Shown here piece after piece: positions 1 through 5,518 of a stretch of 8,449 bases of DNA. The notes below the pieces were generated by a model. That model was given only the letters and a program-made list of their open reading frames with translations. It was not told where the DNA came from and ran no database searches. The stretch spans positions 1 to 8,449 of the forward strand of contig JBDTYT010000072.1 of assembly GCA_040005555.1 (NCBI GenBank). The letters are read 5' to 3'. Both the position numbers and the translations under genes were made by a program. Positions within the stretch are counted from its first letter, which is position 1. Each line of letters starts with the position of its first letter. Origin of the DNA: JBDTYT01 sp040005555. Lineage in GTDB: Bacteria; Actinomycetota; UBA4738; HRBIN12.

Positions 1-308
1 CCGCTCCTGCCGCGGAGGCCGCGCCCGCTCCTGCCGCGGAGGCCGCGCCCGCTCCTGCCGCGGAGGCCGCGCCCGCTCCCGCTCCTGCCGCGGAGGCCGC
101 GCCCGCTCCCGCTCCTGCCGCGGAGGCGGCGCCACCGGCCCCGGCACCCGCTCCCGCGCCCGCAGAACACAAGGAGATATCGCTGGACCAAGAGACGTTC
201 GACCGGGTCCTCGCCGAACTCCTCGAGAAGGGCACCGACCGTCGTGTGGCAGAGGGCCAAGCCCGTCGAGCGGCCATGATCGCAGCGCGAAAGAAGGCCG
301 AGGGCTAA
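1..308 (+). CDS. Partial CDS (3' end): Ala/Pro/Glu-rich repeat linker with a charged helical C-terminal tail
   Basis: Only the last 101 codons of this gene are inside the window; the first complete codon is at 3 and the stop is TAA at 306-308. The visible protein has two parts. The first ~54 residues are low complexity: repeats of APAAEAAP, some with an added AP, then a run of alternating Pro-Ala ending near base 164. Such segments usually act as extended flexible linkers. The last ~47 residues (from EHKEISLD) are charged and predicted helical, with hydrophobic spacing such as FDRVLAELLEKG and a basic end (ARKKAEG), so they may form a small helical docking element. I do not recognise the family. 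The next gene starts only 14 bases after the stop, so co-transcription is likely. Function and N-terminal domains cannot be known from this window; the reading frame itself is well supported by codon pattern and clean termination. Confidence 0.75.
   Translation, partial: APAAEAAPAPAAEAAPAPAAEAAPAPAPAAEAAPAPAPAAEAAPPAPAPAPAPAEHKEISLDQETFDRVLAELLEKGTDRRVAEGQARRAAMIAARKKAEG
3..134 (+). repeat. In-frame tandem repeat (24-bp and 30-bp units)
   Basis: Five consecutive units encode APAAEAAP or APAAEAAPAP. Units at 3-26 and 27-50 are identical 24-mers. Units at 51-80 and 81-110 are identical 30-mers, made of the same 24 bases plus GCTCCC. The unit at 111-134 is a degenerate last copy with changes in its final bases. 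Each of the first four units carries the inverted repeat CGCGG-AGG-CCGCG (for example 11-23), which could promote slippage. Identity at the DNA level, including synonymous positions, points to recent expansion. The array probably continues left of the window, since bases 1-2 (CC) match the end of a preceding unit. Confidence 0.93.
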
Positions 309-322
309 CCCCCTCGACCGCG

Positions 323-1396
323 ATGGAAGCCGCCAAGGTCGACTGGTCGATGGGCTCGCGTGCGGCCGTTCTCATCGACTGGAGCACCGCCGCCGACGCC
401 GGTCGGCGGGTCGGCGGGCCAGGACCTCGGAGCTCCGCGGTCGATCGCGCCCGTCTCCGCGAGGATCTTGCCGAGCTCGTCCCGCGCGCCGAGACCCTCG
501 TCACGGCGTTCACGGGTATGTCCGTCGATGGGCTCCGCTCGCGGCCCTGGGTGATGTCGCGCGGCGAATGGGTGAACGCGAACCTCCGGGGCCTGCAACG
601 ACTGCTCGAACCACTCGCCGAGCGCATCGTTCCCGACGGCGCTCACCGATCGGACCTGCGTCGCAAGGCTCTCGGTGCGCAGATCGGCGGTTTGCTCGGC
701 TATGTGTCGCGCAAGGTGCTGGGGCAGTACGACGTGTTCCTGCCGCCCGACGACGAAGGTGTGCTGTACTTCGTCGGCCCGAACGTCGTCGAGACAGAGC
801 AGCGCTTCTCGATGCCTCGGCGAGACTTCCGGTTGTGGATCTCGCTCCACGAGGTGACGCACCGACTGCAGTTCGGTGCAACCTCATGGCTACGAGGGCA
901 TCTCGCGGGCCTCATCGACCGCTACCTCGCGACGGTGGAAGTCGACTCCAAGGCCGTTCGCGAGCAGCTCCGCCGAGCCCTCGAGGAGGTCCGCGCCGGG
1001 GCCGACTGGAAGGGCGCGAGTGCGCTCTTCCTCCTGATGACTCCGGAACAGCGCGAGCTGTTCGCATCGATGCAGTCGTTGATGTCGCTCCTCGAGGGCC
1101 ACGCGTCATACGTGATGAACACCGTCGCCGTCGGACAGGTCGAGGACCTCGACGCCATGCGACGCTCCCTGAAGGAGCGCCGGAGCGCCGGCGGCGTCGA
1201 GAGGGCATTCCAACGCGCGATCGGGTTCGATACGAAGGTGCGTCAGTACGATGCGGGTGAGTTCTTCGTCCGCAGCTGCGTCGATAGGGTCGGCATGCAG
1301 GGGTTCAACCTCGTTTGGGACCGTCCCGAGAGCCTTCCGACGACCGACGAGGTCGTCGACCCCGAGCGCTGGCTCGCGAGGGTCGCCGGAGGTTAG
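323..1396 (+). CDS. Zinc-dependent metalloprotease-like protein, DUF2342 / coenzyme F420 biosynthesis-associated family
   Basis: The 357-residue protein resembles the DUF2342 (zincin-like) family, one branch of which is described as associated with coenzyme F420 biosynthesis genes; no enzymatic role is established. Seen directly: an HExxH metal-binding motif, HEVTH, at residues 176-180, preceded by a hydrophobic strand (FRLWISL). A second conserved block, MSLLEGHASYVMN, lies near 254-266, and its Glu258 is a candidate third zinc ligand. The N-terminal block LIDWSTAADAGRR followed by GPGP is typical of the family start. There is no signal peptide or membrane segment, so the protein is probably cytoplasmic. 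The start is uncertain: ATG 323 lacks a good Shine-Dalgarno sequence, and ATG 350 (residue 10) would place the LIDW block closer to the N-terminus, as in relatives. The stop TAG at 1394-1396 directly abuts the tilS start, so the two are surely co-transcribed. Proteolytic activity is inferred only. Confidence 0.85.
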   Translation: MEAAKVDWSMGSRAAVLIDWSTAADAGRRVGGPGPRSSAVDRARLREDLAELVPRAETLVTAFTGMSVDGLRSRPWVMSRGEWVNANLRGLQRLLEPLAERIVPDGAHRSDLRRKALGAQIGGLLGYVSRKVLGQYDVFLPPDDEGVLYFVGPNVVETEQRFSMPRRDFRLWISLHEVTHRLQFGATSWLRGHLAGLIDRYLATVEVDSKAVREQLRRALEEVRAGADWKGASALFLLMTPEQRELFASMQSLMSLLEGHASYVMNTVAVGQVEDLDAMRRSLKERRSAGGVERAFQRAIGFDTKVRQYDAGEFFVRSCVDRVGMQGFNLVWDRPESLPTTDEVVDPERWLARVAGG

Positions 1397-2443
1397 ATGG
1401 GTCGCCGCCCGCCGGCCGTCGCTCGCGTGCTCGAGCGGGTCACGGCGACCGCCCGGGCGCACGAGATGTTCCTGCCGGGGCAGACGATCCTCGTCGCCGT
1501 CTCGGGAGGCCCCGACTCGGTCTGCCTCATGTACTCCCTCCATCACCTGCGTCGGTTGTTCAAGCTGCGACTCGAGGTGTTCCACCTCGACCACGAGCTT
1601 CGCTCCGGCTCCGGTGCGGATGCCGAGTACGTCCGCGCCGTGGCGCGTCGGCTGCGCGTTCCCTTCCATCTGAGGACCGCCGGATCGGCGCCCTCGAAGG
1701 GCGAGTCGGTCGAAGCGTGGGCGAGGACGGTGCGCATCCGTCAGGCCGCCGAGGTCTGCCGCGAGATCGGCGGCGAGCGTATCGCCGAGGGTCACACGCT
1801 CGACGACCAGGCCGAAACCGTCCTCATCGCGCTCCTGCGTGGGGGTGGGCTCGAGGCGCTGGCGGGGATCGAGCCGGTGCTCGGTCGAGAGGTCCAGCCG
1901 CTCATCGACCTCACACGTGCCGAGGTCGAGGCGTTCTGTCGGGCCCTGCATCTGCGACCGCGGCGAGATCCCACGAACCTTGACACGCGGTTGCTGCGCA
2001 ACGCCGTCCGACTCGAGGTCATCCCCGCGATCGAGCGGGCCGTCGGGCGTGACGTGCGGGCGACACTCGCGCGCACCGCAAGCCTGCTGCGTCGCGACGA
2101 GCGGGAGCTGCGCCTCCAGGCTTCCGCCGCCGCCGAGGCGCTCGTCGAGGAAACACCGTCGGGTCTCGACATCGCCGCGAACGGGCTCCTCGGGCAGCCG
2201 AACGCGATCGCGAGCCGCGTCGTGCGCACGGCCATCTACCGCATGGGCGTCGTGCCGACGGAGGAAGCGATCACATCGATCCTCGACCTCGCGGGGGGGC
2301 GTCCGGGCCGGCGCCGCGATCTCCCGGACGGATTGAAGGTCGTGAGGAACAAGGAGTATCTTTCGCTCTCTCGTTCTTCCCCCGAGAGCCGGGAGCGAGG
2401 AGGGAGAGATGGAAGGCCGGGTCGCCCTGTCCGAATCGAGTGA
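1397..2443 (+). CDS. tilS: tRNA(Ile)-lysidine synthetase TilS
   Basis: TilS uses ATP and lysine to convert C34 of the CAU-anticodon tRNA-Ile to lysidine, so that it reads AUA and is charged with isoleucine; it is a cytoplasmic and usually essential enzyme. The N-type ATP pyrophosphatase P-loop SGGPDS is at residues 36-41. HLDH at 63-66, EGHTLDDQAET at 131-141 and DPTNLDTRLLRNAVR at 191-205 are the other family signatures. The C-terminal part (after ~230) is helical and ends in a basic tail rich in Arg, Gly and Glu. At 348 residues it is shorter than the E. coli enzyme (about 430) but close to actinobacterial forms that lack the full C-terminal domain. ATG 1397 follows the upstream stop with no gap, and GGAGG at 1388-1392 supplies a ribosome site inside the end of the preceding gene. 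The 3' end overlaps hpt by 35 bases. Confidence 0.96.
   Translation: MGRRPPAVARVLERVTATARAHEMFLPGQTILVAVSGGPDSVCLMYSLHHLRRLFKLRLEVFHLDHELRSGSGADAEYVRAVARRLRVPFHLRTAGSAPSKGESVEAWARTVRIRQAAEVCREIGGERIAEGHTLDDQAETVLIALLRGGGLEALAGIEPVLGREVQPLIDLTRAEVEAFCRALHLRPRRDPTNLDTRLLRNAVRLEVIPAIERAVGRDVRATLARTASLLRRDERELRLQASAAAEALVEETPSGLDIAANGLLGQPNAIASRVVRTAIYRMGVVPTEEAITSILDLAGGRPGRRRDLPDGLKVVRNKEYLSLSRSSPESRERGGRDGRPGRPVRIE
2398..2411 (+). promoter_or_regulatory. Ribosome binding site and start of hpt, inside the tilS coding sequence
   Basis: AGGAGG at 2398-2403 lies five bases before ATG 2409. This strong Shine-Dalgarno fixes the hpt start and lies wholly inside tilS, which runs to 2443, so ribosomes finishing tilS pass over the hpt start. 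It explains the Arg/Gly/Glu-rich tail of TilS. Confidence 0.85.
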
Positions 2444-3026
2444 TGCCGTCGTCGTGCCGGTCGTGGAGCCGCACGCCGCAGCATACGAACGCGACATCGA
2501 ACGCGTGCTCATCACCCAGTCCGAGATCCAAGACAAGCTCCGCGAGCTCGGGGACCTGATCACCGAGGATTACGAGGGTCGCGATCCGCTGCTGATCGGG
2601 GTCCTCAAGGGCGCGTTCGTCGTCATGGCGGATCTGTCCCGGTACATCCGGCTGCCCGTGGAGTTCGACTTCATGGCGGTCGCCTCGTACGGAGCCGCCA
2701 CGCAAACCTCGGGCGTCGTTCGGATCCTCAAGGATCTCGACCACGACCTCGAGGGCCGGGACGTGCTGCTCGTCGAGGACATCGTGGATTCGGGCCTCAC
2801 GCTCAACTATCTCCTGAAGAACCTGCGAGGCCGGCGCCCCGGGAGCCTGGAGGTGTGCGCCCTCCTCAAGAAGACCGGGAACCAGCGGGTGAACCTCGAC
2901 ATCCGGTACTGCGGCTTCGAGATCCCCCCCGAGTTCGTGGTGGGCTACGGGCTCGACTACGCCGAGCGCTTCCGCAACCTGCCGTACGTCGCCACGCTGA
3001 AGCCCGGGACGTACGCCGACGTCTGA
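2409..3026 (+). CDS. hpt: Hypoxanthine (guanine) phosphoribosyltransferase
   Basis: The enzyme transfers the ribose-5-phosphate of PRPP to hypoxanthine or guanine, giving IMP or GMP in purine salvage in the cytoplasm. The PRPP-binding signature LLVEDIVDSGLTL is at residues 120-132 with the paired acidic residues E123 and D124. LIGVLKGAF (62-70) is the pyrophosphate loop region, SYG (93-95) belongs to the flexible active-site loop, and FVVGYGLDYAERFRNLPYV (176-194) is the purine-binding C-terminus. The protein is 205 residues, about 20-25 longer than common bacterial forms; the extra part is a poorly conserved N-terminal stretch. The ATG at 2409 is nevertheless favoured by its strong ribosome site, and no ATG occurs in the extra part that would shorten it. 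It overlaps tilS by 35 nt, implying translational coupling. In B. subtilis the TilS and HprT products have been reported to act together on ftsH expression. Confidence 0.96.
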   Translation: MEGRVALSESSDAVVVPVVEPHAAAYERDIERVLITQSEIQDKLRELGDLITEDYEGRDPLLIGVLKGAFVVMADLSRYIRLPVEFDFMAVASYGAATQTSGVVRILKDLDHDLEGRDVLLVEDIVDSGLTLNYLLKNLRGRRPGSLEVCALLKKTGNQRVNLDIRYCGFEIPPEFVVGYGLDYAERFRNLPYVATLKPGTYADV

Positions 3027-3066
3027 AGCGCAGGAACCGCTGGCGCGCTCAGGGCGTCGAAGCGTC

Positions 3067-3456
3067 GTGCGACGGATCTTCATCGCCCTTGTCCTGCTCC
3101 TGATGCTGGTCTCGGCATGTGCGAAGGCGAGCGACGGGCCGGGTTCAGGCGGCGACTCGGGCATCCGAGGCGTCGTGGTCGCGGGTCCGCAATGCCCGGT
3201 CGAGTCTGCCGAGAGCCCGTGCCCCGATGCACCGGTTCCGAACACCGAGATCCAGGTGAAGCGTTCCGGTGAGGTCGTCGCGACCGCGACGTCGGATGCG
3301 GACGGCGCATTCACGATCACGCTTGCGCCCGGCACGTACACCGTCGAAGCCGTCGCGGATCCGGATGGCATCGGGTACGCGAAACCCGTCGACGTCACCG
3401 TGACCGAGAGCACGTTCGCCCAGGTCAGCGTCGTGATCGACACCGGCATCCGCTAA
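3067..3456 (+). CDS. Small secreted lipoprotein with a carboxypeptidase regulatory-like (transthyretin-type) beta domain
   Basis: This 129-residue protein starts at GTG 3067, the only in-frame start giving a normal signal peptide. Residues 1-17 have two arginines, then a run of Ile/Leu/Val, ending in the lipobox VSAC, so Cys18 should be lipidated and the protein anchored on the outer face of the cytoplasmic membrane. A Gly/Ser-rich spacer (22-33) follows. From ~32 to the end lies one beta-sandwich domain of the carboxypeptidase regulatory-like or prealbumin type, shown by GIRGVVVAGPQCP, by SDADGAFTITLAPGTYTVEA (76-95) and by alternating beta strands. Cys43 and Cys52 could form a disulfide. 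The ribosome site is weak. It lies 40 nt after hpt and probably ends that operon. No catalytic residues are evident; a binding or cell-wall-associated role is a guess. Confidence 0.8.
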   Translation: MRRIFIALVLLLMLVSACAKASDGPGSGGDSGIRGVVVAGPQCPVESAESPCPDAPVPNTEIQVKRSGEVVATATSDADGAFTITLAPGTYTVEAVADPDGIGYAKPVDVTVTESTFAQVSVVIDTGIR

Positions 3457-3483
3457 CTGCAACGACCTGCCGAGACGGGGCCC

Positions 3484-3494
3484 TGTGCTACCAT
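3484..3494 (+). promoter_or_regulatory. Putative ftsH promoter, extended -10 element
   Basis: TGTGCTACCAT at 3484-3494 approximately (TG at 3486-3487, one base, TACCAT at 3489-3494) matches the extended -10 form common for housekeeping sigma promoters in actinobacteria. No convincing TTGACA-like -35 is present 16-18 bases upstream, which is tolerable for an extended -10. Transcription would start near 3500-3502, leaving a leader of about 72 nt before the CTG start of ftsH. The position, in the one real intergenic gap of the window, supports the call. Confidence 0.5.
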
Positions 3495-3502
3495 CGGTTT
3501 TA

Positions 3503-3533
3503 GGGCTCGAAGCGTCGGCGAACGCTTGGGCCC
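3503..3533 (+). other. 12-bp stem-loop in the ftsH leader
   Basis: Bases 3503-3508 pair with 3528-3533 (five Watson-Crick pairs and one T-G wobble). After a bulged G at 3509, bases 3510-3515 (AAGCGT) pair perfectly with 3522-3527 (ACGCTT), leaving the six-base loop CGGCGA. No T-tract follows on either strand, so it is not a classical intrinsic terminator. With the predicted start point at ~3501 it would form at the very 5' end of the ftsH mRNA. It may stabilise or regulate the transcript, or act as a U-less terminator for the upstream operon. Confidence 0.55.
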
Positions 3534-3559
3534 CGCCGCATCTCCAGGTCGAGCACCGC

Positions 3560-3575
3560 AGAAGGAGCACCCCTG
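3560..3575 (+). promoter_or_regulatory. Ribosome binding site that defines the CTG start of ftsH
   Basis: AGAAGGAG at 3560-3567 is the best Shine-Dalgarno sequence near the ftsH 5' end, and CTG 3573-3575 stands five bases behind it. It decides the ftsH start, because the next usual start codon in frame (TTG 3633) lies inside the first membrane helix and has no ribosome site. Confidence 0.75.
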
Positions 3576-5510
3576 ACCCCTCCTCCCGAGAACCCGTACC
3601 GCCGGATCCTCCGTGGTCCCGCGGTCTACATCTTGATCGTCCTGCTCGGGATCTGGATGTTCCTGCTGTTCGCCAACCGCGGAACCCAGGGCAAGCCGCT
3701 CAGCTTCAGCGAGTTCCAAACGGCCGTCGATGCCGGGAACGTGAAGACGGCGACGTTCCTGGAGGGCGAACAGAAGATCACCGGAGAGTTCACCGACGGC
3801 TCGACGTACTCGGTGACCTATCCGCTTTCGGTCCAAGAGAGCCTCACGAAGGACATGCAGGCTCGCGGTGTCGAGGTGAGCGCCGATGCGCAGAAGGGAT
3901 CGGCGTTGTTGGGGTTCTTGTTCCAGCTGATCCCGGTGATCCTCATCGTCGGCGCGTTCATCTTCATCATGAACCAGTCGCAGGGTGGCGGCGGACGCGT
4001 GATGCAGTTCGGCAAGGCTCGCGCGAAACAGGTCACGAAGGACCAGCCGAAGACCACGTTCGCGGACGTCGCCGGCGTGGACGAGGCCATCGAGGAGCTT
4101 CAGGAGGTCAAGGAGTACCTCCAGAACCCGGCCAAGTTCCAGGCGATGGGGGCGAAGATCCCCAAGGGTGTCCTGTTGTTCGGCCCGCCGGGCGCGGGCA
4201 AGACGCTGCTCGCGCGTGCGGTCGCGGGCGAGGCCGGCGTGCCGTTCTTCTCGATCAGCGGATCGGACTTCGTGGAGATGTTCGTCGGCGTGGGCGCTGC
4301 TCGTGTGCGCGACCTCTTCGAGCAGGCCAAGGCGACCGCTCCGGCCATCGTGTTCATCGATGAGATCGACGCGGTCGGGCGGCACCGCGGCGCCGGCCTC
4401 GGGGGCGGTCACGACGAGCGCGAGCAGACGCTCAACCAGCTCCTCGTGGAGATGGACGGGTTCGATCAGCGCACCGCGGTGATCCTCATGGCCGCGACGA
4501 ACCGCCCCGACATCCTCGACCCCGCGCTGCTGCGGCCGGGTCGTTTCGACCGGCATATCACCGTCGACCGCCCGGACCTCGAGGGCCGCAAGGCGATCCT
4601 GAAGGTGCATTCCCGGGGCAAGCCGTTCGACGACACGGTCGACCTTGCCGTGGTGGCTCGGCGGACCCCCGGGTTCACGGGCGCCGATCTGGCGAACGTG
4701 ATCAACGAGGCGGCCCTGTTGGCGGCCAGATGGAACAAGAAGGCGATCGGAAGCAAAGAGGTCGAGGAAGCCATCGACCGCGTGATGGCCGGCCCCGAGC
4801 GTAAGAGCCGGGTGATGAGCGATCGCGAGAAGCGGATTATCGCGTACCACGAGGGCGGGCACGCGCTTGTCGCGCACATCCTGCCGAACACCGATCCCGT
4901 CCACAAGATCTCGGTCATCGCCCGGGGGCAGGCGCTCGGATACACGCTCACGCTGCCGCAGGAGGACAAGTTCCTCATGACGCGCGAGGAGCTGATCGAC
5001 GAGCTCACGATGCTGCTCGGTGGCCGCGTCGCCGAGGAGCTGATCGTCGGCGACATCACGACGGGGGCGTCCAACGACATCGAGCGCGCCACGAAGGTGG
5101 CGCGGCAGATGGTGACCGAATACGGCATGTCGGACGCCATCGGGCCGCTCACGCTCGGGCAGAAGCAGCACGAGGTGTTCCTCGGACGAGACTTCAACTC
5201 GCAGCCCGACTACTCCGAGCACGTTGCGTTCGAGATCGACAGCGAGGTGCGCAGGTTGATCGACGATGCACACGACGAGGCCCTCGAGGTCCTCCAGGAG
5301 TACCGAGCGAAGCTCGATGAGCTCGCGGGCCGGTTGATCGAGCGCGAGACGATCGAGCGCGAGGAGGTCGAAGCCTTCCTCTCCGACATCCCGAAGCGCC
5401 CACAACGAGACCTGGCCGTCCGAGGCGCGGGACTCGCGATCTCGCGTCGGGCGGTTCGCCGCGAGCACGAAGGGCCGGCGGCGCCGGGCTCGCCCGGTTC
5501 CCTACACTGA
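3573..5510 (+). CDS. ftsH: ATP-dependent zinc metalloprotease FtsH
   Basis: FtsH is a membrane-anchored hexameric AAA+ protease that extracts and degrades membrane and regulatory proteins. Numbered from CTG 3573 (645 residues): short polar N-tail; first membrane helix ~16-34; extracytoplasmic FtsH domain ~35-110; second helix ~111-133; Walker A GPPGAGKT 204-211; pore FVG 237-239; Walker B VFIDEID 260-266; second region of homology with ATNRPDILDPALLRPGR starting at 308; zinc site HEGGH 426-430 (commonly HEAGH); and SNDIERAT, where D502 is the third ligand. The C-terminus is a coiled, charged helix and a basic Ala/Gly tail. Start choice: no ATG, GTG or TTG occurs in frame between the stop TAG at 3501-3503 and TTG 3633, and starting at 3633 would cut the first membrane helix, so CTG with its strong ribosome site is preferred. 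The gene probably has its own promoter. The product is certain; the start is well supported but unusual. Confidence 0.97.
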   Translation: MTPPPENPYRRILRGPAVYILIVLLGIWMFLLFANRGTQGKPLSFSEFQTAVDAGNVKTATFLEGEQKITGEFTDGSTYSVTYPLSVQESLTKDMQARGVEVSADAQKGSALLGFLFQLIPVILIVGAFIFIMNQSQGGGGRVMQFGKARAKQVTKDQPKTTFADVAGVDEAIEELQEVKEYLQNPAKFQAMGAKIPKGVLLFGPPGAGKTLLARAVAGEAGVPFFSISGSDFVEMFVGVGAARVRDLFEQAKATAPAIVFIDEIDAVGRHRGAGLGGGHDEREQTLNQLLVEMDGFDQRTAVILMAATNRPDILDPALLRPGRFDRHITVDRPDLEGRKAILKVHSRGKPFDDTVDLAVVARRTPGFTGADLANVINEAALLAARWNKKAIGSKEVEEAIDRVMAGPERKSRVMSDREKRIIAYHEGGHALVAHILPNTDPVHKISVIARGQALGYTLTLPQEDKFLMTREELIDELTMLLGGRVAEELIVGDITTGASNDIERATKVARQMVTEYGMSDAIGPLTLGQKQHEVFLGRDFNSQPDYSEHVAFEIDSEVRRLIDDAHDEALEVLQEYRAKLDELAGRLIERETIEREEVEAFLSDIPKRPQRDLAVRGAGLAISRRAVRREHEGPAAPGSPGSLH

Positions 5511-5518
5511 GCCCCGTG
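5503..5518 (+). promoter_or_regulatory. Putative leaderless promoter for the HAD gene (-10 box plus GTG)
   Basis: TACACT at 5503-5508 matches the -10 consensus TANNNT and ends seven bases before GTG 5516. Transcription starting 6-8 bases after the box would begin at or beside the start codon, the typical arrangement of leaderless mRNAs, which are frequent in actinobacteria. No Shine-Dalgarno sequence precedes the GTG, which agrees with this. The box overlaps the ftsH stop codon (5508-5510). No clear -35 is seen. Confidence 0.5.

Noticed and set aside
3..134. CRISPR array
   Set aside because: The units are directly adjacent without spacers and are in frame within a protein-coding sequence.
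1106..2563. Open frame of 485 codons on the minus strand across tilS and its neighbours
   Set aside because: It spans the ends of three well-supported genes, has no family features, and is explained by GC-rich codon bias.
2271..3449. Open frame of 392 codons on the minus strand across hpt and the lipoprotein
   Set aside because: Low-complexity composition typical of antisense shadow frames; hpt and the lipoprotein have clear motifs on the + strand.
3633..3635. TTG as the ftsH start
   Set aside because: It has no ribosome site and would remove the cytoplasmic tail and the front of the first membrane helix.
3453..5468. Long open frame of 671 codons on the minus strand opposite ftsH
   Set aside because: It mirrors the ftsH codon pattern in GC-rich DNA, its product is a run of Arg/Leu/Asp/His without recognisable domains, and ftsH on the other strand is unmistakable.
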